Positions 51,846 through 59,676 of a DNA stretch of 64,000 nt are shown here, piece after piece (the first letter of the stretch is position 1; the number at the start of each line of letters is the position of its first letter). Made by a program: the position numbers and the translations under genes. The notes beneath the pieces are model-generated. The model searched no databases. It was not told the DNA's origin and saw nothing but the letters and a program-made list of their open reading frames with translations. This stretch comes from Enorma sp964624825 (GTDB taxonomy: Bacteria; Actinomycetota; Coriobacteriia; Coriobacteriales; Coriobacteriaceae), in NCBI GenBank assembly GCA_964624825.1, contig CAZUYD010000001.1, positions 76,568 to 140,567 of the forward strand, read 5' to 3'.

Positions 51846-53168
51846 CTACGCTCCCTGCTCGAACCGCCACTGCTCCCAACCTCGGCCAGATGGCTTCCAG
51901 AACGCCCCGCGCTCAAGGCCATCGGGAAGATATTGTTGATCGACCCAGCCTTCGGGATAGTCGTGCGGATAGCGGTATTCGCCGTACCCGTCTGATCCCG
52001 GGCGATGCCGATCGCGCAGGTGGTCGGGCACCTCGCGCTGCCCGCCGGTGCGAACGTCTTCGAGCGCCGCATCGACCGCGGCCTCGCATGCATTCGACTT
52101 CGGGGCGAGCGCGTTATAGATCGCCGCCTGAGCAAGATTGATGCGGCACTCGGGATATCCGATGACCTCGGCGGCTTTGAACGCCGCGGCAGCGACAAGG
52201 ATCGCAGACGGATCGGCGTTACCGATGTCCTCCGACGCAGCGATGAGTATGCGCCGCGCGATGAATTTCGGGTCCTCTCCCGCGTCGATCATGCGCGCAA
52301 GCCAGTAAACCGCCGCATCGGGATCGCTTCCGCGCATCGACTTAATGAAAGCCGAGATGATGTCATAGTGCATATCGCCGTCTTTGTCGTACGGAAGCCC
52401 GCGGCGAGGGTTTGCCATCTGCACATCGTCGAGGGTGATGGGAAGCGGCACGCCATCTTCAAACTCTGAAACGCCCGCAGCGTCAGGGCGCGTCAGGGCA
52501 ATATCGCTTGCAAGCTCGAGCGTGGTAAGCGCCGCGCGCGCATCGCCCGCAGCGAGGGTGCAGATGGCCTCAACGACCCCCTCTTCGGCGGAAAACCTCC
52601 CCGCAAGCCCTTGAGGCGCACTCAGGGCGCGACGAACGAGCACCGAGATCTCATCGTCTGAGAGATGTTCGAGCTCCACCACCCGTGAGCGCGAGAGCAG
52701 AGCCGAGTTGACCTCGAAGTACGGGTTCTCCGTCGTCGCGCCCACCATGATTACCGTTCGGTTCTCCACCGCATGGAGCAAGGCATCCTGCTGAGAGCGG
52801 TTGAACCGATGGATCTCGTCGATGAAAAGGATCGTACGCCGGTCGTAGGACATGAGACGCCGTTCAGCATCATCAATCTCGCGACGCAGATCCTTGACCG
52901 TTCCGGTAACCGCGGAGACCTCGACGAACTCGCTTCGGGTGTGCTTGGCGATGATATGGGCGAGCGTGGTTTTGCCGGTACCGGCAGGCCCATAGAGGAT
53001 CACGCTCGAAAGCGCATCGCGCTCAATCGCAGCACGAAGCCATGATCTAGGCCCGACCGCCTTCTGCTGGCCCACATATTCATCAAGCGACGTGGGGCGC
53101 ATGCGCACCGCGAGCGGCGCATTTCGCAAGCTGCGTTCAGACTCCACCTGTGAAAATAGGGTGTCCAT
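51846..53168 (-). CDS. rarA: Replication-associated recombination protein A (RarA/MgsA)
   Basis: RarA is an AAA+ ATPase active at stalled replication forks. The N-terminal LAVRMRPTSLDEYVGQQKAVG, Walker A YGPAGTGKTTLA, Walker B ILFIDEIHRFNRSQQDALL and sensor-1 GATTENPYFEVNSALLSR are diagnostic. The C-terminal MgsA domain has AFIKSMRGSDPDAAVYWLARM and ARRILIAASEDIGNADP. It is 440 residues long. It follows the dGTPase gene by 79 bp. Confidence 0.95.
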   Translation of the reverse strand: MDTLFSQVESERSLRNAPLAVRMRPTSLDEYVGQQKAVGPRSWLRAAIERDALSSVILYGPAGTGKTTLAHIIAKHTRSEFVEVSAVTGTVKDLRREIDDAERRLMSYDRRTILFIDEIHRFNRSQQDALLHAVENRTVIMVGATTENPYFEVNSALLSRSRVVELEHLSDDEISVLVRRALSAPQGLAGRFSAEEGVVEAICTLAAGDARAALTTLELASDIALTRPDAAGVSEFEDGVPLPITLDDVQMANPRRGLPYDKDGDMHYDIISAFIKSMRGSDPDAAVYWLARMIDAGEDPKFIARRILIAASEDIGNADPSAILVAAAAFKAAEVIGYPECRINLAQAAIYNALAPKSNACEAAVDAALEDVRTGGQREVPDHLRDRHRPGSDGYGEYRYPHDYPEGWVDQQYLPDGLERGAFWKPSGRGWEQWRFEQGA

Positions 53169-53247
53169 GTCGTCCTTTCCAACGTGAGGACGCGCCGGGC
53201 GCGCGAAGCGATCGTCTTGCGCGACGAGCCCGCGCTATTCGCCTGCG

Positions 53248-54492
53248 CTATTCATTGATATAGGTGCGCCTCGGGAAATGTATCTCGGGGAAGAGCTTCG
53301 TGGCGAGCTCAGCGAAGTAGTCATCGGTCATGCTCGCAATGTAATCGACCACCGTCTGGTCGAGATCGCGCCTCCAATCATAGGTTCGCCCATAGCGCGC
53401 AAGATGCTCCTGCACGAGCGCGATATGATGCCGGACGATAAAGCTCGATCCGTCTTCCGCGCGCAGGTCGTCTAAACAGCGCTCATACATGAGCTCAAAG
53501 GCGCGCGCGAGCACCTCGGCGCGCTCCCCTTCGATGCCGCTCGACTTGTAGATCTTCGCGTAGTTCTCGGCCTTTGCGCGTCTGAGCTCGCAGAACAGCT
53601 CATCGCTCATCTCGATGCGGTTCTTACCATAGCTGTGCTCGATGATGTCGGCTGACGCATGGCTCAAGATCCACGAGTTATACGCGCCACCGAGCCCGTC
53701 CTCGAACGCGCCCTCATCAAGAAGACCCGCCTCGATCGCATCCTGCCGATCGCGACCCACGTAGGCGATAATGTCAGAGATGCGCACTACGCAACCCTCG
53801 AGCGTCATGGGGCGCAGATGCGCGATCGCATGGCCGCCTTGCGTGTAGCACCTCTCCACTACAGAATCGAACTCGTCGAAGGCGCTCTGGCCGGAAAGCT
53901 CGAACACGCGCTGTTCATACTCGCCGTTATGGCACAGCGCGCCATCGAGCGTTTGAAGCGTAATGTTGCGCCCATAGATGGTGTCGAGCACGCGCACCGA
54001 ATGAACGTTGTGATGGAACCACCGCCCGGTGCGCGCGTGAAACACATTGTTGAGACAGCGCTCTCCTGCATGGCCGAAGGGCGTGTGCCCTAGATCGTGG
54101 CCAAGGCCGATCGCCTCGATGAGGTCGCAATTGAGCCCGAGCGCATAGCCGATGTCGCGTGCGATCCGTGCGACGAGCTGCACATGGAGCCCGCGCCGCG
54201 ATAGATCGTCGTTGCTTCGAAAGCTGAATACCTGCGTCTTGCCCGCATACCGGTTATATGCAGGCGTATGCATGATCTTTTCGACATCGCGTACGAAGGC
54301 CGGCCGCCACAGGGAAGGACGATCTGATGGCCGGTCAACGCGGCGCAGGGCATCTTCATTGCGCGTCGCATAGGGGTTGCACCAACCCCGAGCACGGTCA
54401 TCGCTCATGCGCTCGACGAGCTCAGGCGAAAGCGTGTCGCGTATGCTGCGCATGCGTGCCTGGACGAGCTCACGGGTCATCTCATCTGCCAT
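53248..54492 (-). CDS. dgt: dGTPase-like HD-domain hydrolase
   Basis: The family hydrolyses dNTPs to nucleosides and triphosphate. The 414-residue protein has the metal-binding HD motifs: RGLHVQLVARIARDIG, GLGHDLGHTPFGHAGE, and FHHNVHSVRVLD. The late Asp lies in VRISDIIAYVGRDRQDA. GAGGAGG lies 4 nt before the ATG. Nucleotide preference cannot be read from sequence. The gap of 112 bp upstream to the prepilin-type peptidase stop contains no clear promoter. Confidence 0.88.
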   Translation of the reverse strand: MADEMTRELVQARMRSIRDTLSPELVERMSDDRARGWCNPYATRNEDALRRVDRPSDRPSLWRPAFVRDVEKIMHTPAYNRYAGKTQVFSFRSNDDLSRRGLHVQLVARIARDIGYALGLNCDLIEAIGLGHDLGHTPFGHAGERCLNNVFHARTGRWFHHNVHSVRVLDTIYGRNITLQTLDGALCHNGEYEQRVFELSGQSAFDEFDSVVERCYTQGGHAIAHLRPMTLEGCVVRISDIIAYVGRDRQDAIEAGLLDEGAFEDGLGGAYNSWILSHASADIIEHSYGKNRIEMSDELFCELRRAKAENYAKIYKSSGIEGERAEVLARAFELMYERCLDDLRAEDGSSFIVRHHIALVQEHLARYGRTYDWRRDLDQTVVDYIASMTDDYFAELATKLFPEIHFPRRTYINE

Positions 54493-54604
54493 GGTGCCTC
54501 CTCGATTCGCGCGGCGAGCAACAGAACGTCTATTCGCTTTTCGCTATCATCGCATACCATGAGGACATCGGTGGCTGCCGAGGCCGTCGTCACACCCAAT
54601 GCAC

Positions 54605-55030
54605 TCATGAGCCGCACACAATGAGCGCGAGGGGAAACGCGGCCGCGAGAAATGGCAGCAACGGCAGGGCGCTCACCCGGCGCATGATGCCCGCCGCCGC
54701 AAGCGCAAGCAACGCCGCAGCATATGCGATCACGCCGGGCAACGGCGCGATCAGCATGATGGCGAACAGCGCCTTGATATCGCCCATACCCTGCCCGGGC
54801 GTACCGCGACGACGCCAGATGACCTCGAACAGAACGAGCATCGCGCAGAGCGCGAATGCGCACGCCGCGTTTCGAAAAAGCGCGAGCGCCCCCTCAAGGA
54901 ATGCGCATCCCAGTGCCGCCACAACGCACAGAAGCGCCGCGAGCCCGTTGGGGAGCCGCCGCTCGCGCGCATCTATGATGCCCGCGCAGATGAGCAGCGC
55001 GCATACCGCCCCATAACCCGCACCGATCAC
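54605..55030 (-). CDS. Small A24-type prepilin peptidase
   Basis: A24 peptidases cut the leader of type IV prepilins. The 141-residue membrane protein has the two catalytic Asp motifs, IDARERRLPN and GMGDIKALF (GxGD). It consists of about five hydrophobic segments and lacks the N-terminal methylation domain, like the short TadV type. No pilin or Tad secretion genes are within the window. It overlaps the ATP-grasp gene by 4 bp (ATGA), so the two are translationally coupled. Confidence 0.85.
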   Translation of the reverse strand: MIGAGYGAVCALLICAGIIDARERRLPNGLAALLCVVAALGCAFLEGALALFRNAACAFALCAMLVLFEVIWRRRGTPGQGMGDIKALFAIMLIAPLPGVIAYAAALLALAAAGIMRRVSALPLLPFLAAAFPLALIVCGS

Positions 55031-56481
55031 CGGCCATCCTCGACCACAAGGCAGCCCATGTTCAGTCGTCCTGCAAACTCACCGATGACCGCCGCCTGCC
55101 CGCAGCGGGTGAACACCCCGGCAAAACGGTTGCGGAACAAGAAGAGCCCTTCCATGTTCATATACGGTTCAAAGGAGCGCCCGATGCCGTCGACCCCGCC
55201 CTCAACATTCATGCTGGCATATGGAGTCACATACTCTTGCACCGTGCCGTGCGAAGCGGCCATCTCTTGGAGCACCTGATGCCACTGCTCGTCCGTGCAA
55301 TCCTGGCCGGCACGTACGCCGATGCTGTTGTAACCGTCGCGCGGTTTTGCGATCCACTTGGCTCGATCGGCGAACTGGGAAAGGTCGGTTGACTCATCGA
55401 CAAGATAGGTGGCCGGAACGTGCTCCCGAATGAATTCAACCTCCTCGGCAGTCAAGATATGCTGAACGATCGGGCTATGGAGCACGGCGAATACGGTCTT
55501 GGTCGCACACGGCCAGGTTCTGAAGCCGCCCACGATGGGAACGGTGCCCGTCTCGGCACAGGCGAGAAAGGCATCTGCACCCGCACAGGGTTTCTCGAGC
55601 ATCTCGGAGATAACCACGCGGCGCCAGACGCAATCGATCTGCCCCACGCTATCGAACAGTCGCCCGCCCTCAAAGCGCAGATCGCGAATGTCTGCAAAGC
55701 GAAGCTGCGCGCCGCACTCGGCAAATACACGGCTGAACTCATCGATCTCCTCGCGCACGATGCTCTCGGAATAATCGACGGCTACCACCTGCGGGCAGGA
55801 GGCCATGCCACCGGCCTCTCGGTAGCAGCCGAGAATCGCGTCGGCGCAAGCGCTGTAGATATCAAACGCAGCGACCGCGTGGCGCGCTGCGAACCGGGAG
55901 CCTGTCTTGGTCAACAGGTTTGCGTGCGTCACCTCGACCGCCGAGAGCATGCCCGACGACCCATCGGTGTTGAGCTCGCAAAACTTGAAGGCACCGGTTT
56001 GCTCGTTCAAAAAGATGTCAACGCGCGCGATGGGAATCTGGGTGCTGAAGGCGTTCGGCATGCAGGCGAGCGCCTCGATGCGCGGGTCGAGCCCGAACGC
56101 GGCGCGAAGTGTCTCGTCGGTCACGAAATGACGAGTGACCTTATCCATGATGGAGCCCATGGTCTCGGCGATCCATGCCAGGTATCCCAGATCGCGCATC
56201 GAGAAAACCTTCGGCACGAAGCTCCACTGAATCGGGCCGCCATGATAGAGGGCGTTCGTGCCCGCCAGGTACCGATCGCCCGCCTCATGCGACGCCTCAT
56301 CACCACCGAGTGCGCGCGCATCGGCAATATACTCATCCTCAAGCCGCACGCTATCCAGGGGGAACGCAACATCGCGGGAGGGCGCAACCGCTGTCGGATC
56401 CACGACACGCAAATCCATGATCGGCGACTCGTCCGCCATCGATATCATCCAATCGTCCATGCGGCTATCCGCCTCAACCAT
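55027..56481 (-). CDS. ATP-grasp protein, glutathionylspermidine synthase-like
   Basis: The 484-residue protein resembles the pre-ATP-grasp and ATP-grasp domains of glutathionylspermidine synthase. FKFCELNTDGSSGML (about residue 165), VVAVDYSE, and the ATP-binding KWIAKPRDGYNSIGVRAG and QEYVTPY blocks are visible. The N-terminal peptidase domain of true GspS is absent. Substrates are unknown; such enzymes make amide bonds to peptides or amines. The ATG at 56481 has a perfect AGGAGG 6 nt upstream. It is followed by the prepilin-type peptidase and preceded by a glycosyltransferase. Confidence 0.7.
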   Translation of the reverse strand: MVEADSRMDDWMISMADESPIMDLRVVDPTAVAPSRDVAFPLDSVRLEDEYIADARALGGDEASHEAGDRYLAGTNALYHGGPIQWSFVPKVFSMRDLGYLAWIAETMGSIMDKVTRHFVTDETLRAAFGLDPRIEALACMPNAFSTQIPIARVDIFLNEQTGAFKFCELNTDGSSGMLSAVEVTHANLLTKTGSRFAARHAVAAFDIYSACADAILGCYREAGGMASCPQVVAVDYSESIVREEIDEFSRVFAECGAQLRFADIRDLRFEGGRLFDSVGQIDCVWRRVVISEMLEKPCAGADAFLACAETGTVPIVGGFRTWPCATKTVFAVLHSPIVQHILTAEEVEFIREHVPATYLVDESTDLSQFADRAKWIAKPRDGYNSIGVRAGQDCTDEQWHQVLQEMAASHGTVQEYVTPYASMNVEGGVDGIGRSFEPYMNMEGLFLFRNRFAGVFTRCGQAAVIGEFAGRLNMGCLVVEDGR

Positions 56482-56527
56482 CTTCAACCTCCTGGGTGCG
56501 CGATAATTCCCGTTATAGCACGCTCGC

Positions 56528-57847
56528 TCAGCCTGTCTCTCCCACTACGTCATCGAGCGTGAGCGATAGGCTATGCGGCGTGGGCACCCAGTCAACCTTC
56601 AAGAAAAGCGCCGAAACGATAAGCGGGATGTACGTGAACATGAAGAGCGGATAGGTAAATAGGTTCGCAACGATACGCCACCGCTTTGCGCAGTGGATGT
56701 GCCGCCATTCGAACACCATCGTCAAGAGCCCCGCGACGAAATACGTCTGGTAGAGCGCAACCAGCGTCATGAAGATCGACTCGGTGCACGACTGCATCTC
56801 GGCGTCCGTCGCCAAAAACCCGTGACTCAGCAGCCCAACGATAAGAACCGCACCGTTTGCAATGATCGAGATGAGCGTGATGAGATTACCCGGTGCGACC
56901 GTCACGAGCATGTCGTAGGCAGCAAACCGCCTGAACTGGAAGATGGATTTCACCAAATGCTTGCCATAGGTGAAAAATACCTGGTAAAAGCCTTTTGTCC
57001 ACCGCATGCGCTGCTTCCATGAAGCTACGAACGTCACCGGCTGCTCATCGAAGAACTCTGCGGGCGCATAGGCGATGCGCACCCCGTGCACGGCGCAAAA
57101 TGTTGAGAATTGAATGTCCTCGGTCAGCGAATGAAACTGCCAACCGCGCATGCCCTTGATGATGTTCGCGGAGAGAAGGTACCCAGAACCCGAGACTGCA
57201 CACGAGGTGCCGCAGATCATGCGGGCGTTGTTGAGGAAGCGCGCCTCGCGCAAGAAAGCGGTCGCATAGGCCGCTGAGATCCACGAGCTGCCAAAGTTCT
57301 TCGAATTGCGATAGCTGGTTACCGCCATGTAGCCCTGATCGAACGCATCGTTCATGATGGTGGTGTAGTCTGAGCTCACCAGGTTGTCCGCATCGAAGAT
57401 GAAAAAGCCCTCGTGCACGTCGGGATATTCGCGCAAGATGCGCTCGAACCCGTAGTCCATAACCCAGCTTTTGCCCTTGCGCGCGAGGTCGTTGCGCTCG
57501 TACACGATCGCCCCTGCGTCGCGCGCAGCCTGCGCCGTGTTATCGGTGCAGGCATCGGCGACCACGAACACGTCAATAAGCTCCTGAGGATAGTCTTGCG
57601 CCTTGATCGATCGCACGAGGTTCGCGATGACCGCCTCCTCGTTATGCGCCGCAATGAAAAAGGCGTATCGATGCAGGCGCTTGGCCTTAGGATGCTGATA
57701 CTCACCGCGCACGATGCCGATAACGAAAAACACCGCCTGATAGGCGAACAGGGCGCCAAGGAGCGCCATCACGATCAGGTTGAACCGCACGATGGGCGTC
57801 GCGTCTGCAAATAGGGATACAAAATCTGATGAAATGAGATCGAACAC
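56528..57847 (-). CDS. Family 2 glycosyltransferase, processive membrane type
   Basis: This GT2 enzyme resembles hyaluronan, chitin and poly-N-acetylglucosamine synthases. An N-terminal membrane helix precedes the catalytic domain with FIAAHNEEAVIANLV, FVVADACTDNTAQAA (UDP-binding Asp) and FIFDADNLV (DxD). SLTEDIQFS (catalytic Asp) and QRMRWTKGFYQVF (QxxRW) follow, and three to four C-terminal membrane helices end the protein. It starts at a GTG with AGGAG 5 nt upstream and is 439 residues long. The polymer is unknown. It lies 46 bp upstream of the ATP-grasp gene. Confidence 0.85.
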   Translation of the reverse strand: MFDLISSDFVSLFADATPIVRFNLIVMALLGALFAYQAVFFVIGIVRGEYQHPKAKRLHRYAFFIAAHNEEAVIANLVRSIKAQDYPQELIDVFVVADACTDNTAQAARDAGAIVYERNDLARKGKSWVMDYGFERILREYPDVHEGFFIFDADNLVSSDYTTIMNDAFDQGYMAVTSYRNSKNFGSSWISAAYATAFLREARFLNNARMICGTSCAVSGSGYLLSANIIKGMRGWQFHSLTEDIQFSTFCAVHGVRIAYAPAEFFDEQPVTFVASWKQRMRWTKGFYQVFFTYGKHLVKSIFQFRRFAAYDMLVTVAPGNLITLISIIANGAVLIVGLLSHGFLATDAEMQSCTESIFMTLVALYQTYFVAGLLTMVFEWRHIHCAKRWRIVANLFTYPLFMFTYIPLIVSALFLKVDWVPTPHSLSLTLDDVVGETG

Positions 57848-57882
57848 CGAGGCTCCTCAGTCGGATATGCACAACACGAATC

Positions 57883-57912
57883 AGTGTAGTCCAGGGTCGA
57901 AAGCACGCACAA
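57883..57912 (-). promoter_or_regulatory. Candidate promoter of the glycosyltransferase operon
   Basis: TTGTGC (57907-57912), 18 bp, TACACT (57883-57888) on the minus strand. The start codon is about 36 nt beyond the -10. A palindromic stem lies against the -35. Confidence 0.4.
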
Positions 57913-57941
57913 CATTCCCGAGAATGTCCACGATGCCGTGG
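57912..57941 (-). terminator. Back-to-back hairpins after rluD
   Basis: CCACG-GCAT-CGTGG and ACATTC-TCGG-GAATGT adjoin each other between rluD and the glycosyltransferase. A GTGCTA/TAGCAC stem also overlaps the rluD stop (57960-57974). Together they may end the rluD transcript, or the second may be an operator beside the -35. Confidence 0.4.
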
Positions 57942-57962
57942 GTGCTAACCGAACACATGGTG

Positions 57963-58976
57963 CTAGATTAGCACTTGAGGAATGATGCGCGCACCGGCAG
58001 CCGTGCGACCGAGCGAAAGCGGTTCAAGCTCATCGAGCACGGCGGCGAGATCCCAGGGAAGCGTATCGCGGCATTCGACGGGCTCTGCCGTCACAGGATG
58101 ATCGAAGCGCACGCGCCATGAATGCAGAAACTGGCGGCTGAGACCGCGATCGGCACAATCGAAGCCCTTCTGCTTCCCATACAGCGGATCGCCCACAAGC
58201 GGATGGTTGATATGGCGCATGTGCACGCGAATCTGATGCGTGCGCCCCGTATAGAGATGGCACTCGACCAGCGTGTATCCCTCGTCGGCGCGGCTCGCCT
58301 CGAAGCGCTCGAGCACGCGGAAGGTGGTGATGGCCTGCCTGGCAAAAGGATCGTCCGAGACGGCCATCTTGACCCGATCGCGCGTAGAGCGGGCGATACC
58401 CGTGTTGATGGTGCCCTCATCGTGTGCGATATAGCCATGGACGAGCGCGATATAGCGTCGATCGAGGGTGCGCAGGCGGATCAAGTTTTGCAGCGCGCGC
58501 TGTGTCTCATCGTCCTTCGCGGCAAGCATCAGCCCCGATGTGTCGCGATCGAGCCGGTGGACGATCCCCGGGCGATCCTCGCCCTGAAGCGTGCCCAAAT
58601 GCTCGATGCCGCAGTGATATACGAGCGCATTTGCGAGCGTGCCGTCAGCATGCCCGTGCGCAGGGTGGCACACGAGCCCGCGCGGTTTTGACAATACGAT
58701 GAGATAGTCGTCTTCATAGCGAATATCGAGTGGTATAGCCTGCGGGGCCACCACACCGGGCTCGACCTCGTCGGGCAGCTCGACCGATATGCGATCCCCC
58801 GCAGCGACAGAATATTTCTTCGAAAGGCAGGTCTCGCCGTTCACCGACACCGCGCCCGCCTCGATAAGACGCGCGCATGCGGAACGAGACGGACAGGACG
58901 CCTGCGCGCCGAGATACGCATCGAGCCGCGTGCCCGCATGGGCGTCATCGACCAGAATGTGCACGTCGCCTGCCAT
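57963..58976 (-). CDS. rluD: Pseudouridine synthase RluD/RluC type
   Basis: RluD makes pseudouridines in 23S rRNA helix 69. An S4 domain (residues ~10-75, TRLDAYLGAQASCPSRSACARLIEAG) precedes the catalytic domain with RPGIVHRLDRDTSGLMLAAK (catalytic Asp), GRTHQIRVHMRHINHPLVGDPLYG and RQFLHSW. It is 337 residues long. RluD versus another RluA-family enzyme is an inference from the S4 domain and the position next to lspA, a widely conserved pair. Confidence 0.92.
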   Translation of the reverse strand: MAGDVHILVDDAHAGTRLDAYLGAQASCPSRSACARLIEAGAVSVNGETCLSKKYSVAAGDRISVELPDEVEPGVVAPQAIPLDIRYEDDYLIVLSKPRGLVCHPAHGHADGTLANALVYHCGIEHLGTLQGEDRPGIVHRLDRDTSGLMLAAKDDETQRALQNLIRLRTLDRRYIALVHGYIAHDEGTINTGIARSTRDRVKMAVSDDPFARQAITTFRVLERFEASRADEGYTLVECHLYTGRTHQIRVHMRHINHPLVGDPLYGKQKGFDCADRGLSRQFLHSWRVRFDHPVTAEPVECRDTLPWDLAAVLDELEPLSLGRTAAGARIIPQVLI

Positions 58977-58982
58977 GGCAAG

Positions 58983-59576
58983 CTATTCCTCGTTTCGCGC
59001 GCGCGACTCTGAATGCACGTCAGTCGAATCCACATCCTGCGGGACGCGCTCGTCGCGTGCGCGCTCGCGCGCGGCATCGTTAGCCGGGGACAGAAAGAGA
59101 AACCCAATGAGCGCAATGACGACGCCAACCGTAATGCCCATATCGGCGATATTGAAGCTGGGGAACTCGAAGAAGCGAACGGTGAGAAAATCGGTCACGA
59201 ACCCCTGCGTCACGCGATCGATGGCATTTCCCACCGCGCCGCCGCATACCATACCCAAGCCGATCGCCTCAAGGCGAGAGATCAACGGCGCGCGCATCAA
59301 ATAGATGGGCGAGGCCGCAACGATGATCGCCGCAAGCAGTACGAACACAAAGCCATATCCCTCGCCAAGCCCGAAGGCGGCGCCGCGGTTCTCGACGTAC
59401 TCAAGACCGAGGATACCTGGGATGACCTCATGCGGAAAAGCACCGGCCGCCTGCGCGGAGCGAACGCACACCTTGGTTATCTGATCAAGGCAGCTAACCG
59501 CGATTCCCAAAACGGCGAGCACGGCGAGCCGCCATGCGCGCGACGGCCGAAACGGTCTCGCATCAACGCGTCTCAT
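58983..59576 (-). CDS. lspA: Lipoprotein signal peptidase (signal peptidase II)
   Basis: LspA removes signal peptides from lipoproteins. Four membrane helices and the catalytic Asp motifs GNAIDRVTQGFVTDFL and FNIADMGITVG are clear. The start is uncertain: an ATG at 59576 (10 nt after AAAGGAG) or a GTG at 59582 are the best choices; longer starts have poor spacing. A charged C-terminal tail of ~30 residues is extra. It sits between ileS and rluD, a typical ileS-lspA-rluD order. Confidence 0.93.
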   Translation of the reverse strand: MRRVDARPFRPSRAWRLAVLAVLGIAVSCLDQITKVCVRSAQAAGAFPHEVIPGILGLEYVENRGAAFGLGEGYGFVFVLLAAIIVAASPIYLMRAPLISRLEAIGLGMVCGGAVGNAIDRVTQGFVTDFLTVRFFEFPSFNIADMGITVGVVIALIGFLFLSPANDAARERARDERVPQDVDSTDVHSESRARNEE

Positions 59577-59676
59577 GCTCACCATGCTCCTTTCCATCGG
59601 TCCCCTCTGCGGCCGCGCGACCACTGCTGCCGCGCGGCGCATACTCTCTTTTGCGGAAGCCGCCCGTACTCAAGAG

